From Cymbidium sinense (taxonomy: Eukaryota > Streptophyta > Magnoliopsida > Asparagales > Orchidaceae): a DNA stretch of 64,000 nucleotides. The stretch's first letter is position 1; each line of letters begins with the position of its first letter. Position numbers and translations under genes: made by a program. The notes beneath the pieces are model-generated. The model searched no databases, had not been told where the DNA came from, and was given only the letters and a program-made list of their open reading frames with translations. The stretch spans positions 207,074,982-207,138,981 of the forward strand of contig CM038215.1 of NCBI GenBank assembly GCA_021442155.1, in the 5' to 3' direction. This document shows positions 24,451 to 37,034 of the stretch, one piece after another.

Positions 24451-24790
24451 TAAGAAATTTCATCATAGAAGGAGATTTACTTAAGTAATATTATTTAAGG
24501 GTTAGTTTGAAATGTCTAAACCCGAAAGCTATAAAAATCCTTGAAGAATTTAATATGGGGTGATGAGGACCATTTAACTTCAGAGAATTTTACTTGAAGT
24601 ATACCCAGGCAAGGGTATTGCTAGTCTACCAATGGAAAAGATGCAGTAACATTTGCAAAAAGATGTAAAAGTTGTTAATTCCATTAAGCAATTGTTTAGT
24701 AGCCTACTGAAAAGCTGCATTATATTGCCTCTACATGGCCTTTGGCATGTGGGAATGGATTTCATTTGTCTTTTTTTTTCATGACATAAA
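24225..24790 (+). pseudogene. Tat-like Ty3-gypsy RNase H end and integrase N-terminus, broken
   Basis: Plus-strand translation gives RNKDEARALRYTTIRNFIIE, GDLL, LKCLNP and KILEEFNMG. A zinc-finger-like region follows at about 24590-24700 (RQGYC, KDAVTFAKRCKSC) and then PTEKLHYIASTWPLA at about 24700-24750. This is the order of the linker, HHCC zinc domain and post-zinc segment of plant Tat/Athila-side integrases. Stops and frameshifts occur every few tens of codons, and the catalytic core after about 24790 is gone. The upstream portion (24225-24450) is repeated at 34975-35203. Confidence 0.75.
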
Positions 24791-24949
24791 GATGGACATT
24801 TTTTTGTTGGTCTTGGATAATGAATTTCATGGTGGATTAAGCAATAATAGTTACTTGATACAACAAAAGCAGTTCCTTTGGCCAAATGATTTAGAAGCTT
24901 TGGCTTACCTCTCTATTCTATAGCATATAATAGTTTAAAATTTTCAACC

Positions 24950-25135
24950 AATAAACTATCAAATTATTGTGTTCAAAGAATGGTGTTATTATGAAGTTCT
25001 TATTGGTTCAACATCCCAAAATAAATTTTCAAGTTGAAGTCTTAAACAAATTTACACTCAATCTTCTAAACTAGAAGTCCAATGACAAGCTAGAAAATGG
25101 GACAAATGAAGTACCTTGTTCTCTCGAATTTAATG
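24950..25135. repeat. Diverged direct repeat, first copy
   Basis: A stretch of about 185 bp (TTCAAAGAATGGTGTTATTA ... GACAAGCTAGAAAATGG) recurs at about 26215-26410 with many substitutions but the same order of words (AAGAATGGTGT, GAAGTTCTTAT, ATCTTCTAAA). The two copies flank the exon-like segments at 25620-25845. Confidence 0.6.
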
Positions 25136-25619
25136 ACAAACCCTCTTGATTTTTCTCTGAATTTTCAATTCAAAACATCCCCTACTCATTTTACTTCTTT
25201 TGCATCTCCAATTCTAGAGCTAAGGCATGCATAAATCTTGTATTCTATCGAACATGCATAATGCTTAATCATTAATAATAATCTACATGCATCCAAGTAT
25301 ATAAAGAGGACCTAGTTGAAAAACTATGGATCAATTGTAATTAGATTCTTTGTGTAAGGACTTCGAAGAAATTGAATATAAACTATCTTATATTTTAATG
25401 CCTGATTAAAAGAAAATCTTGATACTCAATGTGGATCTATTATATAATCCAACATATAAACAAGGGAACCTCTACTTTGATTTCAAGAAAATGAAAACCC
25501 CAATTCAATCAGAACTTATATGCAAGGCCTATGTTATAATTTTCTTTTGTCATTCCAATTTTGTCTTCATTGATAGTGAGAATCAGTTATCCTAATAACT
25601 TTTTTCAAGTCATTTGCAG

Positions 25620-25845
25620 ATTTTTTGTCCCCTTCAGCTTCCGTTTTGATTCTCGAATATTATTGGATTTAGTGATGGTAAGTATTTGACCCAGCGATAA
25701 GATCCAGTTTTCACCTTTGACTGGGCTCTGAAAGTTTAAGGATCTGCAAAGGCCTCCTTATGGTACTCCAAAGCACCAAGAGGAAATGCTGGAGCTTCGA
25801 TTCTTTGAAAGCAGAGGGCTTCATTTAATACCTACAAGCCTGCAA
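25620..25845 (+). pseudogene. Two small exon-like segments of an unrecognised gene
   Basis: Segment 1 is 25620-25677: preceded by a pyrimidine-rich TTTTTTCAAGTCATTTGCAG and followed by a strong donor, GTAAGTATT. Segment 2 is 25735-25845: preceded by CTCTGAAAG and followed by GTAAAG. With one leading base carried in, segment 1 is open for 19 codons and ends on a codon boundary. Segment 2 starts in frame and is open for exactly 37 codons, including RPPYGTPKHQEEML and ELRFFESRGLHLIPTSLQ. Reading through the 57-bp gap gives a stop, so the gap behaves like an intron, though a short one for plants. The protein family is unknown to me. It may be part of a host gene with transposon-filled introns, a captured fragment, or chance. 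Confidence 0.4.
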
Positions 25846-26214
25846 GTAAAGGCATATGAACCCTTCAAAATTGCTTGAAAATTTTGATTTATTGGATTTT
25901 TAAATTATCATTTGATATATTTATTAATCTGAATTTAATATATGAGTATTTCTTATCATTTGAAATAAATGTACAACCTCCAGATTTATCAACCAACCAT
26001 TTTATTAGAGTTGAAGCTTTCCAATTATCGGTGCCTTAACCAAACTAATTTGAATATGGAGTGATCATTTTTATAAGGTCCAAATAAGATGGATCCAATA
26101 CTCAAGTTTTGGTCTAATCAAAGAATAAGTTTTCTTCACAAGATATATCATTGAAAAAAATTATTTACAAGGTTTGGCCCACATTGCTATTTTAACAAGT
26201 AATGTTCCTAAAAT

Positions 26215-26410
26215 TTCAAGCAAAAAATTGTCAGATTTTTTGTTTCAAGAATGGTGTCAATTTGAAGTTCTTATCATTTTACATCCATAAATAAATGATC
26301 AAGCTAAAACAAAAATTAATTTTATACTTCATCTTCTAAAGAAGAAACTTACTTACTAGCAAGAAAATTGAACAGGGGAACTGCCTTATGTTTTCTAGCT
26401 TATAAAGTCA
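26215..26410. repeat. Diverged direct repeat, second copy
   Basis: Second copy of the 24950-25135 sequence, about 1.27 kb downstream in the same orientation. Confidence 0.6.
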
Positions 26411-27964
26411 CATATCTAAGAATTACTAGTAGTGGAGAACCAGGATTTAAATATAAGTGTGGCGGCTGCCCACCTAGTTAGGGGTGATCAAATTTATGAA
26501 AATAATTAGTGTATTATATAGTATTAATAGTATAGTAAAAATTTAAAAAGTGGCGATTGCCATCCCCAGTCACCCTTTGATTCCACCACCGATCACTATT
26601 GAATCTCAATCCTTTCCAATTACTAGTTATGAATCGATGATACCTCTAAAGATCTTTGCTTTTATAGCCAATGCTTGAGAAATACTCTCTTAACCTATAA
26701 AAAAGGTTTTTGGATCCCAAATTTTAGGTCAACAAATTTTTCTAAGAGAACTTTTTCTTAAGAAAACTCAACTCTCAAGAAAATTTTTAAACATGACTGT
26801 TATTGACAAAGCGGGAGGGGCGAACATGTTCAAAGAAAATATTTGAAATAGTGCATATAAGCTCACAAGATATTTGCCAATAATTTGGTACACTCTATTG
26901 TTGTTCATAACTCATTTTTTGACATATTTTTATTTATATAAATTAGGATTAGGTTATACTTATGCATTTATTTTATTGGGATCATATTTATAGATTCAAT
27001 TGTACCCAGCCTTTTATTATTATTCCTTGCTCTATGTTTTATTATATTTGATTATTTAATTATGGTGTAATTTTTTTTCTTATTATTTTATGGTTTATCT
27101 AAAAATCATTTACTATGCAAGGCTTAAAGAAAAAAATAATATTTCTAAAACTTTAACTACATTTTTAATCAATCTTAAAACTAACCTTAAGAAATATTCT
27201 TTGATATAAAAAAATTCTTGTACTAAGAATTTTACTTATTCTTTCACTCTGATTTTTTGGAGAAGGCATAAAGTAGAGCTCATTAGTAATAAAATCTAGT
27301 TAACACACATGCATATAATAGCATATCTTTATGTATAAAATTATGTTTTTACACATTAAGAATTTATAACTTGCCCTAATCCATCCATTGTAGGATACTT
27401 TCATGTGATTTTTTCATGTGGAAAGATTGCCATTCACTTGGTTATATCAGTACATACTCTACCTTGTAGTTTGACAAACAAAAATGCATAAATTATTCTA
27501 TTAAAATTATGATTTTTTTAATGATATTCTACTCCTTGGTGTTCACCAAATCAAACTAAACATAAGCATACCTCCCTTATTGAGAGCGTCTCTTGAAGGT
27601 ATATAAGAGTGTAATTAACCTTTGGAGATCTATTCCCTTGGGGAGATTAATGGACTACATTCTTTTTATTTTTATTTTTAAAATAAAAAATTAACAATTT
27701 ATTTTTTTTGAGCATTTTGCATAAGTTGAGGTAAGATTTCTTTGTTATACCATTATAAAGCTCTTCCTCTATCTTGTCTCATAGAGACTTCTATGTTAAA
27801 AGGCATTCTTACAATAACCAATTTTGTAATAAAAATTGGTGACTTGATTAAAATTAGTCTCTCTTTTTCCATATTAGAGGTATGCTTGTATTTTGGTTTA
27901 TACTCCTTAATTCTATCTTTCAACCCGGAGTCATAAGTTTTATCTTAAATTTACTTTGTTTCTC
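26411..27964. other. AT-rich, no recognised feature
   Basis: No coding motif. A short GC-richer patch (GTGGCGGCTGCCCACC and AGTGGCGATTGCCATCC) lies at about 26459-26560 and may be the ends of a small element, but no terminal repeats were established. Confidence 0.4.
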
Positions 27965-29694
27965 TATGGTGTTAAATCTTTAAATGAGCAAAAAAATAGA
28001 GCAATAAATAAGAACAAGTAAAAACAAATAGACAAGAGGCACAATTTTTTACATGATTTGATCGAACTCAAGAACTAACCTACATCCATGACAAGCCACT
28101 CAAGCTAACAATTCACTAAAATTTCACAAGATTATAACAACCTCCCAAATAAATCTCATGCTCTCCTACACGAGCAAATGCACCCCTAAAAATATGAAAA
28201 TACAAAGAAATAAATGACATGTCTTGAAATATAACCCTCAAGATTTTAATTTTTTTCTCGCACACCCCACTAAGCAATAAGATGACAAATAAAAAAGGCT
28301 CACAAAAATTTCATAATTATTTTTGAAAAACTATAATATGATGAGTTCTACCAAATGAGAATGGTGCAATGATATGAATCGTAAAAGGAAACAAACTTTT
28401 GTAATGATGTTAAAAGGTTTAAACTTAGATCACTTGCAATAAACAAAGATCAAAACTTATAAGGTGTAATCTAAAAAAACAAAATAATCAAATCTCATAT
28501 AAAACTTTGATGATCAAGACAAATTACAAGATGAAATCACTTAGATGAAGAATGAGTGAGGATCAAAAGAACTTAGAAAAATTAAATCAAAACCTCATCA
28601 TTCAATAAGTGAAACCAAAACATTCAATCAAAGTCAAGTTAAATTCATGGACAATCTTACTCAAGCCCTTTGAAAGAATTTGAAGAAACAAAATCAAACT
28701 TGAATGGCTCTCCTTCAATACAAAATATTGGCTTGAAAAAGATTGTGATTACTCCTCATAAGAAGGCTTGAAGAGAAAGAAAGAGTGGAGAGGAAATATG
28801 GCTTTTGGAATGAAAACTCCATAGGATTTTGCATGAGAGAGTGGTCAACCAAGAAGAGATTTCATGGAGCTAATGCAAGGTATTATATAGAGTAAAACCA
28901 ATGTCTAAGGAAATTTTGAGAATTATTCAACATTTGAATTTGAAATTCAAATGGATCAATTTGAATTAAATCAAATTAAGTCGAATAGGCATGGAAGGGG
29001 TGGACGGCCTAACATGGATATTCATGAATTAATTTGCAGTAAAGTAATTAATGATCAAAGGAATTAATTTGGAAACAATTTGAATTTGAATTAAGTATAA
29101 TTAAATTAATTTAAATTAATGAGGGAGTCAGCCAAGCTTGAGAGGAATTTAAATGCAAATCAATCAGCTAGATATTAAAAAAATAATTAAGGATGTATTT
29201 TGAATTATTATTTGGACATAGAAAAGATAATTACATTATTTAAAAAAAATCATTTGCACATGCTCAAATCGAATAGTTAATTATTAAATAATGCATAGAG
29301 ATTATATAAGGCAACATTAAATGAATTAACTTAGTTTAAATTGTAATGGATAACAGAATAATTAATGCAAGTAACCAAATTATTAAAAAAAGATAGTTTC
29401 ATGATTTTTAAAAAATAATGAAAAATAATTTAGCAAAAAATATTTCAAAAACTAAAATAAATTAATTTTGATATTATTATTAACTTTTTGAGTTATAGTT
29501 GTCATTTTAGGAAAGTTCTAAACAAATTCCAAAAAATTCAAGTCCAAGTTGAGATGGTCTTCTTAAGCTAGCAGATCAAGTTGGGTTTGATAATTTTCTT
29601 TAAATACTTGAAATAAAATATTATTAGCTTCCATTCATATGTATGTTATCATCAAAATCTAAATAAATGAGTCATGTGGCTCATGAGGTCAATA
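27965..29694 (-). mobile_element. SIRE-type 3' LTR, minus strand, truncated at one end
   Basis: On the minus strand the LTR starts TATTGACCTCATGAGCC (plus-strand end 29694), one base from the TGTTGA start of the solo LTR. It is preceded by a decayed polypurine tract (CATTATAAAAAAGAAGGA at about 29695-29715, minus sense). It contains the shared LTR block at 28045-28090 and long AT-rich stretches with AATTTGAATT words. The end near 27965 lacks the TGTTAAGA terminus seen at 48068, so it is truncated there. Confidence 0.75.
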
Positions 29695-32478
29695 TCCTTC
29701 TTTTTTATAATGACAAACCTATAATTATATAGGGATGAAGATGCAAAATGACCTTACATCAACCTTATTGAAATCAATTTTGTAGGATAAGTAATATAGC
29801 TAAATAAATCATGAAGAAAGTAACTTATGTAGCTCCCCTAAATATTGGCATGTAAAAAATTAAAAACTAATATACTTACTTATCCCCCTTTTAGCAACAT
29901 TGAAAAGATATGAACATGTGTAAGAATATCAAAAGTAAAGTGCATGAAATTAAAGGTTTGGATTTAACATACCAAGCATACGTCTTAAATTGTAAAAATG
30001 ATCTTTAGGTAAAGGTTTAGTGAAAATATCTATAATATGAAAATTAGTGCTATTAAATTCAATATAAACATCACCATTATACACATACACCCGAATAAAA
30101 TGATGTATAATCTCAATATGCTTGATCTATAAGTGTTGAATTAAATTTTTAGTTAAAGATGTAGCTTTAGTATTATCACATCTAATAGGAATGTGTTCAC
30201 AAAAAAGCTTAAGCAACACAACTTCTTCTTATAGGAAATAGATAAAGCAATAAAGTTCTATTTCTTAGAGGATCAAAACACAGGTGATGATCCTAAAAAT
30301 CGATATGTACTTGATATACTTTTTTATGTAGTTTGTAACCTAGAAAGTCAGCATCAAAATAAATAATCAAATAACTTGACAAAGAATTTTTAAAGTACTA
30401 CAAACCTAACATGAATGCATCTTTCATATAATAAAATATTCATTTGAATGGTATTAAATGAGATTCTTTAGTGCTAGCTTGAAAGCTAGCACACAAATAT
30501 AGAATAAAGATAATATCAGGCCCACTAGTAGTAAGGTATAAAAGTGAACCAATCATACTCCTATAAAGTTTTTGATAGATAGATTTGGCTAGTTCATCTA
30601 AATCCAATTTAGTAGATGGCTCTTGAGGGCTTTAATAGATTTAAATCTCTTCATATCAAATCTTTCAATCAATTCATTTGTGTACTTAGTTTGACAAATG
30701 AAGGTGTTATTTTCTTGTAGTTTCACTTGGCAACCCTGAATAAAATTGAATTCTCATATCATACTCATTTCAAACTCTTTACACATCAAAGATAAGAATT
30801 CATAATACAAAGATTCGATAGTGCTTCTAAATAAAATATCTTATATATATACTTGTGTAATAATCAAATCATCTCTTATGTTTTTGAGGAATACAATGGT
30901 GTATACTATACTCTTTTTAAATTTATAGTCAATCAAAAAAATTACTTAACCTATCAAGTCATGCCCGAGGAGTTTTTTTTTTTAAATCACAAAAGGCTTT
31001 TTTCAATTTAAAATATGATCAATGAAATCTAAGCTCTCAAAATTAGGGGGTTGCTCTTTAAAGATACCTTGATCTATAAACTCATTTAGGAATGCACTAT
31101 TGACATCCATCTAAAAGAGTTTAAAGCCCCATAATAAACATAAGTAAGAACCAACATAATAGACATTATTCTTGCTACAGATGCATAGGATTCCTCAAAA
31201 TCTATATCCTCAATCTATGTGAACAGTCTATTTAACTAATATAGCCATATTTCTAACAATATAACTTAAGTCATCCAACTTATTCCTAAAGACCCATTTA
31301 ATTCTAATAATATTATAATCTTGGGGTCTTGGGATTAATTCCCAAATATCACTTGTTAAAAATTTAATTAACTTTTCTTCCATAGTAAAAATTTAATAAT
31401 CATCTTCTAGAGTTTCATCAATAGATTTTAGTTCAATTTCAGACAGAAAAGATGCATGATTAAACATTCTTTTATATTATTTTATAGCCACAACTCCTTG
31501 GGATAGATCTTCTATAATTGGATCCTTAGAATAATTCTTATTATTGTTTCATTCCTTAACAATGAATCATAAACTTTTTCTTCTGGAATTATTTCTTTAA
31601 GATTATTAATCCATCATCAACAACTTCTTTTTAATAGGAACAAGAAAGTTTTCATCAAATATAAAATGCACTAACATTTCAAAAATATCTTTTATTAAAA
31701 AATTTATATGGTCTTTCAAAAATAGAATAACTTAAGAAAATTATATCATCCGATTTACAATCAAATTTGCAACTAAAGATTTTTTTTATATTATTTTAAA
31801 TGAAAATATTTACATCCAAAAACATGAAGATAAACAATCATAGGTTTATTCCCAAAAAATAATTCAAAGGGTGTCTTATTTAAAATTGCTCTCATATAAA
31901 TTCTATTCATCATACAACAAGCAGTATTCATAACATTTGTCCAAAATTATTTTGGTAATTTATAATCATATAATATGGTACAACTCAATTAAAAAAAATT
32001 TATTCTTCCTTTCAACAAATTCATTTTACTTGGAAGTTCTAGGAGTAAAACATTATGCCAAATTTTATTTTAATCACAAAAACCTTTAAATAATTTATTT
32101 TTATGTTCTCTTGTATGAGTAGTTTGAATCCTACTAAAAAAATAACCTCAATGTCTTTTAATACATTTAGCTAATTTTCTAAAAACTTTAAAACTATTAT
32201 TCTTGTTTTCTAAAAAAATATCACCTTAGTATATGTGAAAAAATAATCTACAATCACAAATCCATAAAACTTACTGCTATAGATTAACAATGCTGATAGG
32301 ACCGAACAAATTCATATGTATAATTTCTAATGGTCTAGTTATACAAATAATATTTTTCTATTTTTAAAAGAATACTTCAAATGCTTATCATGAATTCATG
32401 TGTCACAAACATAATTAGAATAAAATTTTTATTTAGGCAAGCCATCAACTAAATCAAGTCCAACAATTTTTATTTTTG
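29695..32478 (-). pseudogene. SIRE/Maximus Ty1-copia pol remnant: integrase, RT, RNase H
   Basis: Minus-strand reading from high to low coordinates. Integrase is at about 31870-32100, with ERKNKF after a decayed TP(R/E) segment, then YFWTNVMNTACCMMNRIYM. RT starts at about 31040-31130 with MDVNSAFLNEF followed by EQPPNFES. RT continues near 30850-30990. RNase H ends at about 29965-30110 with YIEFNSTNFHII, IFTKPLPKDHF and YNLRRMLGM. An AAAAGGGGGATAAG tract at about 29880-29893 (minus sense) matches the purine tract seen after RNase H in this lineage. Every domain is interrupted by stops or frameshifts. Gag and the 5' LTR are missing, cut at about 32478 by a family L fragment. Confidence 0.88.
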
Positions 32479-32479
32479 C

Positions 32480-33640
32480 CTCCACTCAAATCTTTCCAAA
32501 CTCCAAATTAACATTTCTCACACTCTTACGAACAAAAGTGAATTAAGCCTCACTTGATTCAAGAACTAGTGCATAATGAATGATCAAGCTCCAATGACTC
32601 ACGATGGCACATTGGTCTCAGGAACAACCGACAAGGAGGCAAAGGGGGATCTACTTAATTGGGCTTTGTCTCAATTAGATGAAGCTACTTAACTTGTTTA
32701 ATCCATTAGACAATGGATCTCATGAGGTAAATCACCAAAATCATATAATACCTATAAGTCTCTCATGGTTTTCAAAATGAGTGTGCAATTCATTTGAAAC
32801 TAGTAGTAAGGATCCATATTATTCTTCCTCTTGATCCTTTTGGATTTTTTTTCCACAAGAAGCTGAGATTTATTAGCTCATATCAAATAATGAAAGACGA
32901 GAGATCTATTCCTCTCACAGAAGGAAGATGTTGAATATGTCGTTTAGTCTCTTTAATTAGAATGGATGATCATGATTAATACATATTAGATATTTAATTT
33001 AATCCTTTATTAATCATGAGATTAATTAAAATAATTTGATTTTTGATCAAACTACCAAAATCAATCTTACGTCTACTGTAATCCATGCCATCACCACTAG
33101 AGATGGTTTATTGCATTTGCTGTAATCCATGCCATCACAGTAGAGATGGTTTAAATAACTAATCTTATGTTATTGTACGTAAAACACAACTAACTCAGTG
33201 CTAACTTTATAAAGCAGTTTAATTAAGGTTAAAATGTGTTAAAATGGACTAAAATTTTAGAAAAGTTAAATAATTATAAAAAATTTAAAAATACTAATAA
33301 ATGTTCTATACAAATAGTAAATAGAGAAGAATTAAGAAAAATAAAAACCCCATTTTTTTCATGATTAGATAGCAAGTAATTAGGGTTAAATTAAAATTAA
33401 TAATGTTATACTCAATTATAAATTACTCACTCAAATGAATTGAAAATTTTAGGGAACATTCCTAACAATGTGCTACACTTTTCATAATAATTTCATGCTA
33501 TTTGGTTAAGTTTATTGGGAATTGTGTAGTTTTCATCATTAATGACCTAATTAACCTAATTATTGAATTAGAAAATTACGTGAATCCCCAAAATGGTATT
33601 TTGATGTTAAAGTACACTTGTTTAACATAAAAATACCTAA
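32480..33640 (+). mobile_element. Family L fragment (equivalent to about 42090-43200)
   Basis: This closely follows 42090-43200: both have CACCAAAATCATA, GTAGTAAGGATCCATA and GTAATTAGGGTTAAATTAAA-like stretches in the same order. It also aligns more weakly with 36580-37560. It is an internal fragment bounded by SIRE pol on the left and duplicated copy B on the right. No coding capacity was seen. An internal 33-bp word (GTAATCCATGCCATCAC) is repeated at about 33080 and 33123. Confidence 0.75.
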
Positions 33641-33662
33641 GAATAATCATTAAGAGAGGCGG

Positions 33663-35203
33663 AGAATATAAATGTTAGGGGGAATCTAGTTGAATAAAAA
33701 AACAATATGCCTCAACCCAAAAACTAATCTTAAGTAATAGGGTTTGATCATTTTTTCTTATGCAATCAATCTATTCAGGGCAGAAGATTGTGCTAACACA
33801 AAAGCAATAGAAGGAAGAAGTGGGATATGAGGATTGATGTTGATATGGACTTGAAAGGAAGAGAGCATAGGGCAAGAGGGTGACAATGTCTGAATGTGAA
33901 AATGGGGGGATGACGGTATGGATGTATGAGATGGGTTTTCAGGCATTGATTTTCGAAGAGGGAGAGAATTTGAGGCAAGGATGAAGAAGGGACATTTAAT
34001 GACAGACATGATGAGACTTTCTTGAAGATAACATTATTGTTATTGCTCTTCTTTTATGTTTTTAAATTTTGTTTAAAAAGTAGGATGAGACATCATGCAC
34101 ATACACTAAGGGTTTGTAATAAATAAAATGGGAGTTATGGGATTTAAGGGATTTGAAGGGATTTTTCTATTTTCTTAGAATATATTTATATTCTACTAAG
34201 GGACAAAATTAATTATACTATTTATGATTTTTTTTGTATTAAATTTAATTTAGTAATAGCAAATATAAATTATTTTGTGTGTTAACTTCATCGTCGTCAT
34301 TTTTCACTGTCTTTGTGCAATATTATGTTAACATCTTTTTGAGTACTTGGAGGGTAACCAACATCTATACTCATTTACATATAGTGGTGTTTCTCATTCA
34401 GGCTAGTCTAAGTTTTTCCCCTTTTAAAATTTTCCATGTACAATATCCCCAACTCTTTATGATGTGCATAAAACTCTTGCATTTCTCTATTTATCAAAAT
34501 ATGTTCCATCATATAATATTTTCACATCATTTTTTGAAGCCTTCTCAACTTTGTTGACTAGTATCCATGATAGATGACAATCGTTCACATGTAGATTTTA
34601 ACATTCCTTGTCCAATTATCCTTGATCAACTAGTCTACTCTCTACACCAAGTTAATATCATTTAGGTCTCCTTCTAATTACAATTATAACACTTAGAATG
34701 TGAAATGGATAATGATATTGAATGACATGTTGGGTTGTCACCTTAGCTAATTGTTACTGTACTTGTGATTTTAATTTATGTAGTTATCTATGGACTAAGA
34801 ATTTTTATTTGTTTAATTTAAATGGTCTTTAAGAAATTGCTTAATAATGAAAGCCTCTCCATTGAATAACATCTCCTTTTAATGACCTTTCTTTTAAAAG
34901 TTAAATCGATTTAGTTTTGTCAAATAATTATGAAGTGAGAAATTTAAGTTTTGGAAAGTATCTCAAGAAGATGAGAGTCAAGATCACAAAACTTAAATAA
35001 CTTCAACTTAAGCACATTCCTGAAAGAAAAAAGGTTGTTCTTCTACCATAGCATGATAATCCTCATGGCATTTCAACTAAGGAGCATAAGATTCCAATAA
35101 ATCAATGAGGAGGAAGAATTAATGATAGTCATTTAAGGCGAGTCTCATTGCACACTAATCTTTAACTACCTTTCTCGAGATATTTTTTCAAGAAATCATG
35201 ATG
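33663..35203. repeat. Duplicated segment, copy B
   Basis: Uninterrupted counterpart of copy A (20266-21275 plus 24204-24450). At the position of the solo LTR in A this copy runs through TTTTGTCAAATAATTATGAA to AGTCAAGATCAC without an insert. On the minus strand at 33793-33978 a 61-codon frame includes ILSLFENQCLKTHLIH. Copy A has a decayed equivalent, so this may be an old coding piece; its identity is uncertain. The right end (34975-35203) is the Tat-like pol fragment. Confidence 0.8.
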
Positions 35204-36000
35204 AATCAACCAATCCAATCTCCTCTATAATGTTTGTTGATCATCTTGGATAGTTCAATTGTAATCAATTAGGTCAAACCAAACCAAATTGATCACTTAA
35301 TCCAAATTGACCCAATTAACCCATATAGACCAAAATGAATCAAATCTCATTCCAACCTCAATTGATTGAAATAAATAGCTCCCATCAATTATAAATTGAT
35401 TATTGAACATGACTCAACCACCAATTGATCCTAACCAAGCCAATTTAGTCTTTTGACCCATGATGACCCAATTTGACCTAAAGGGCCAAATTAGGCCAAA
35501 TCAAATCCTAAACCCAATTGATTGAAACCAATGCTTCTAATTAATCATTAATTGATTATTAAACATGATTCAACTTTCAATTGAACCCAATTTGGTCAAA
35601 CTAACCCAATTGACTCATTTAGCCCAAATTGACCTAAAGGATCCAATTGAACCAAATCCTTCCTAAATCTAAATTGATTTAAACCAACACCTACAATCTT
35701 TCTGAAATGATCAATTGAACCTAAACCAACTCTCCACCCAAACCAATTTGGCCAATTTGACCAAATTGGTCAACTTAGCCCATTTGACCCAAATGAACCC
35801 ATATGAGCCAAAATCAAATCCACTTCAAATTGAACAAAACCAATTGCACCAATCCATTCCAAATGATCATTTGAACACAACCAAACCCTTGTTTTAATCC
35901 AATTTGGCCAATTGATCAACCTTACCCAATTGAACCCCATTTGACCCATATAAGTCGAATTGAGTCAAACCAAGTCCAAACCCAACCAAACTTGGCATGA
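35203..36000. repeat. 155-bp imperfect tandem repeat rich in TTGACC
   Basis: The anchor word CAATTGATTGAA (variants) recurs at about 35359, 35515, 35671 and 35826, steps of 155-156 bp. Each unit is rich in TTGACC or its near variants and in CCAAATT words. The equivalent array in copy gamma has anchors at about 58646, 58780, 58936, 59091 and 59235. Open frames within it (for example 35715-35897) come from the repeat and are not genes. Confidence 0.75.
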
Positions 36001-37034
36001 CTCATTCTTGGGTCACCATGGGCCAGACCAAGTGGACCCAAACCATGGTGAACCCAGTTTGGGTCAAAACCCTTAAACCAAGCCACCCAAATATGATAAA
36101 ATTCCCATTTGTATGGATTCACCCACTCCCCAAGCATTGCCAACCACCCTTAATGCTTCTTGGACATTATGACAACTAGCCTAACTTGACCCAAGGCTGT
36201 TGGGTTTAGCCTTTGGCCATGAGAGGGTGAACTCTCCCTTAGCTCTCCATTAGTTCAGTTGGAGGAGGAGGTACACCCCATCTCAGTCCATGCCACTACT
36301 TTAGCCTCTTAAGCACCTCCACCTCAGTAGTCCACTGCCACCTCTGACCACCTACCCCGGCCAAACGACTGCAAAAGGCTGAGCCAATCTTTGCCCTTGG
36401 TTCACTTGGGGAGAAGAGTGTACTCCTTCCCATCCATTCAAACTTCATAGAGAGCTTCCTTAAATCATTTCGAGCAGTCCTAGACCTTTCCCCAAATCCT
36501 TAGTGTTCTCCATCATCGACGAGACCAACCACCGAGTGAAACTGAGAGCCCCGTCCGTCCAACCTCATCAAAACTCAACTAAATCCAAATTAACTCTTCC
36601 CAAACCTTCCTCTCACTCTGATGAGTCAAAACAAATTGATCCCCGATCTATTTGATCATCGAAAAGCACTCCAAGACCAACTTCGATGAGCTTTGTAGTG
36701 GCTCTTGGTCCATAGAGAAAATAGTAGGGAGGCATCTCGAGATCTTCTCAACATGGCTTCATCTCTTCAAGACGAAGCTACTTTTGTTGACGGACCATCG
36801 GTCTCTAGCTCTAGCGATTTAAAAATCTAGGAAACCATAGATTTTCCCCTTGGTGTTGATTTTTTGAGAAGTGAATCATGTTTTTATGCAATTCCCTCCA
36901 TAGGATCCTCTTATATCTCCAACCCGCACATTTTGGAGTTGATCCCATCATCCTACAAGCTACGGTGAGCTCGGATCAAGAGAAGGAAGGGATGGTGTCC
37001 CTCTTCTGGCGTTCGGGGGATGGCGGATCATCAG

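Noticed and set aside
26440..26610. GTGGCGGCTGCC ... GGCGATTGCCATCC as a small inverted-repeat element
   Set aside because: The two GC-richer words are direct-like and imperfect; no clear terminal repeats or target duplication.
35715..36179. Open frames within the 155-bp array as small genes
   Set aside because: They arise from the repeat sequence (Asn-, Leu- and Pro-rich translations) on both strands, which is typical of shadow frames.
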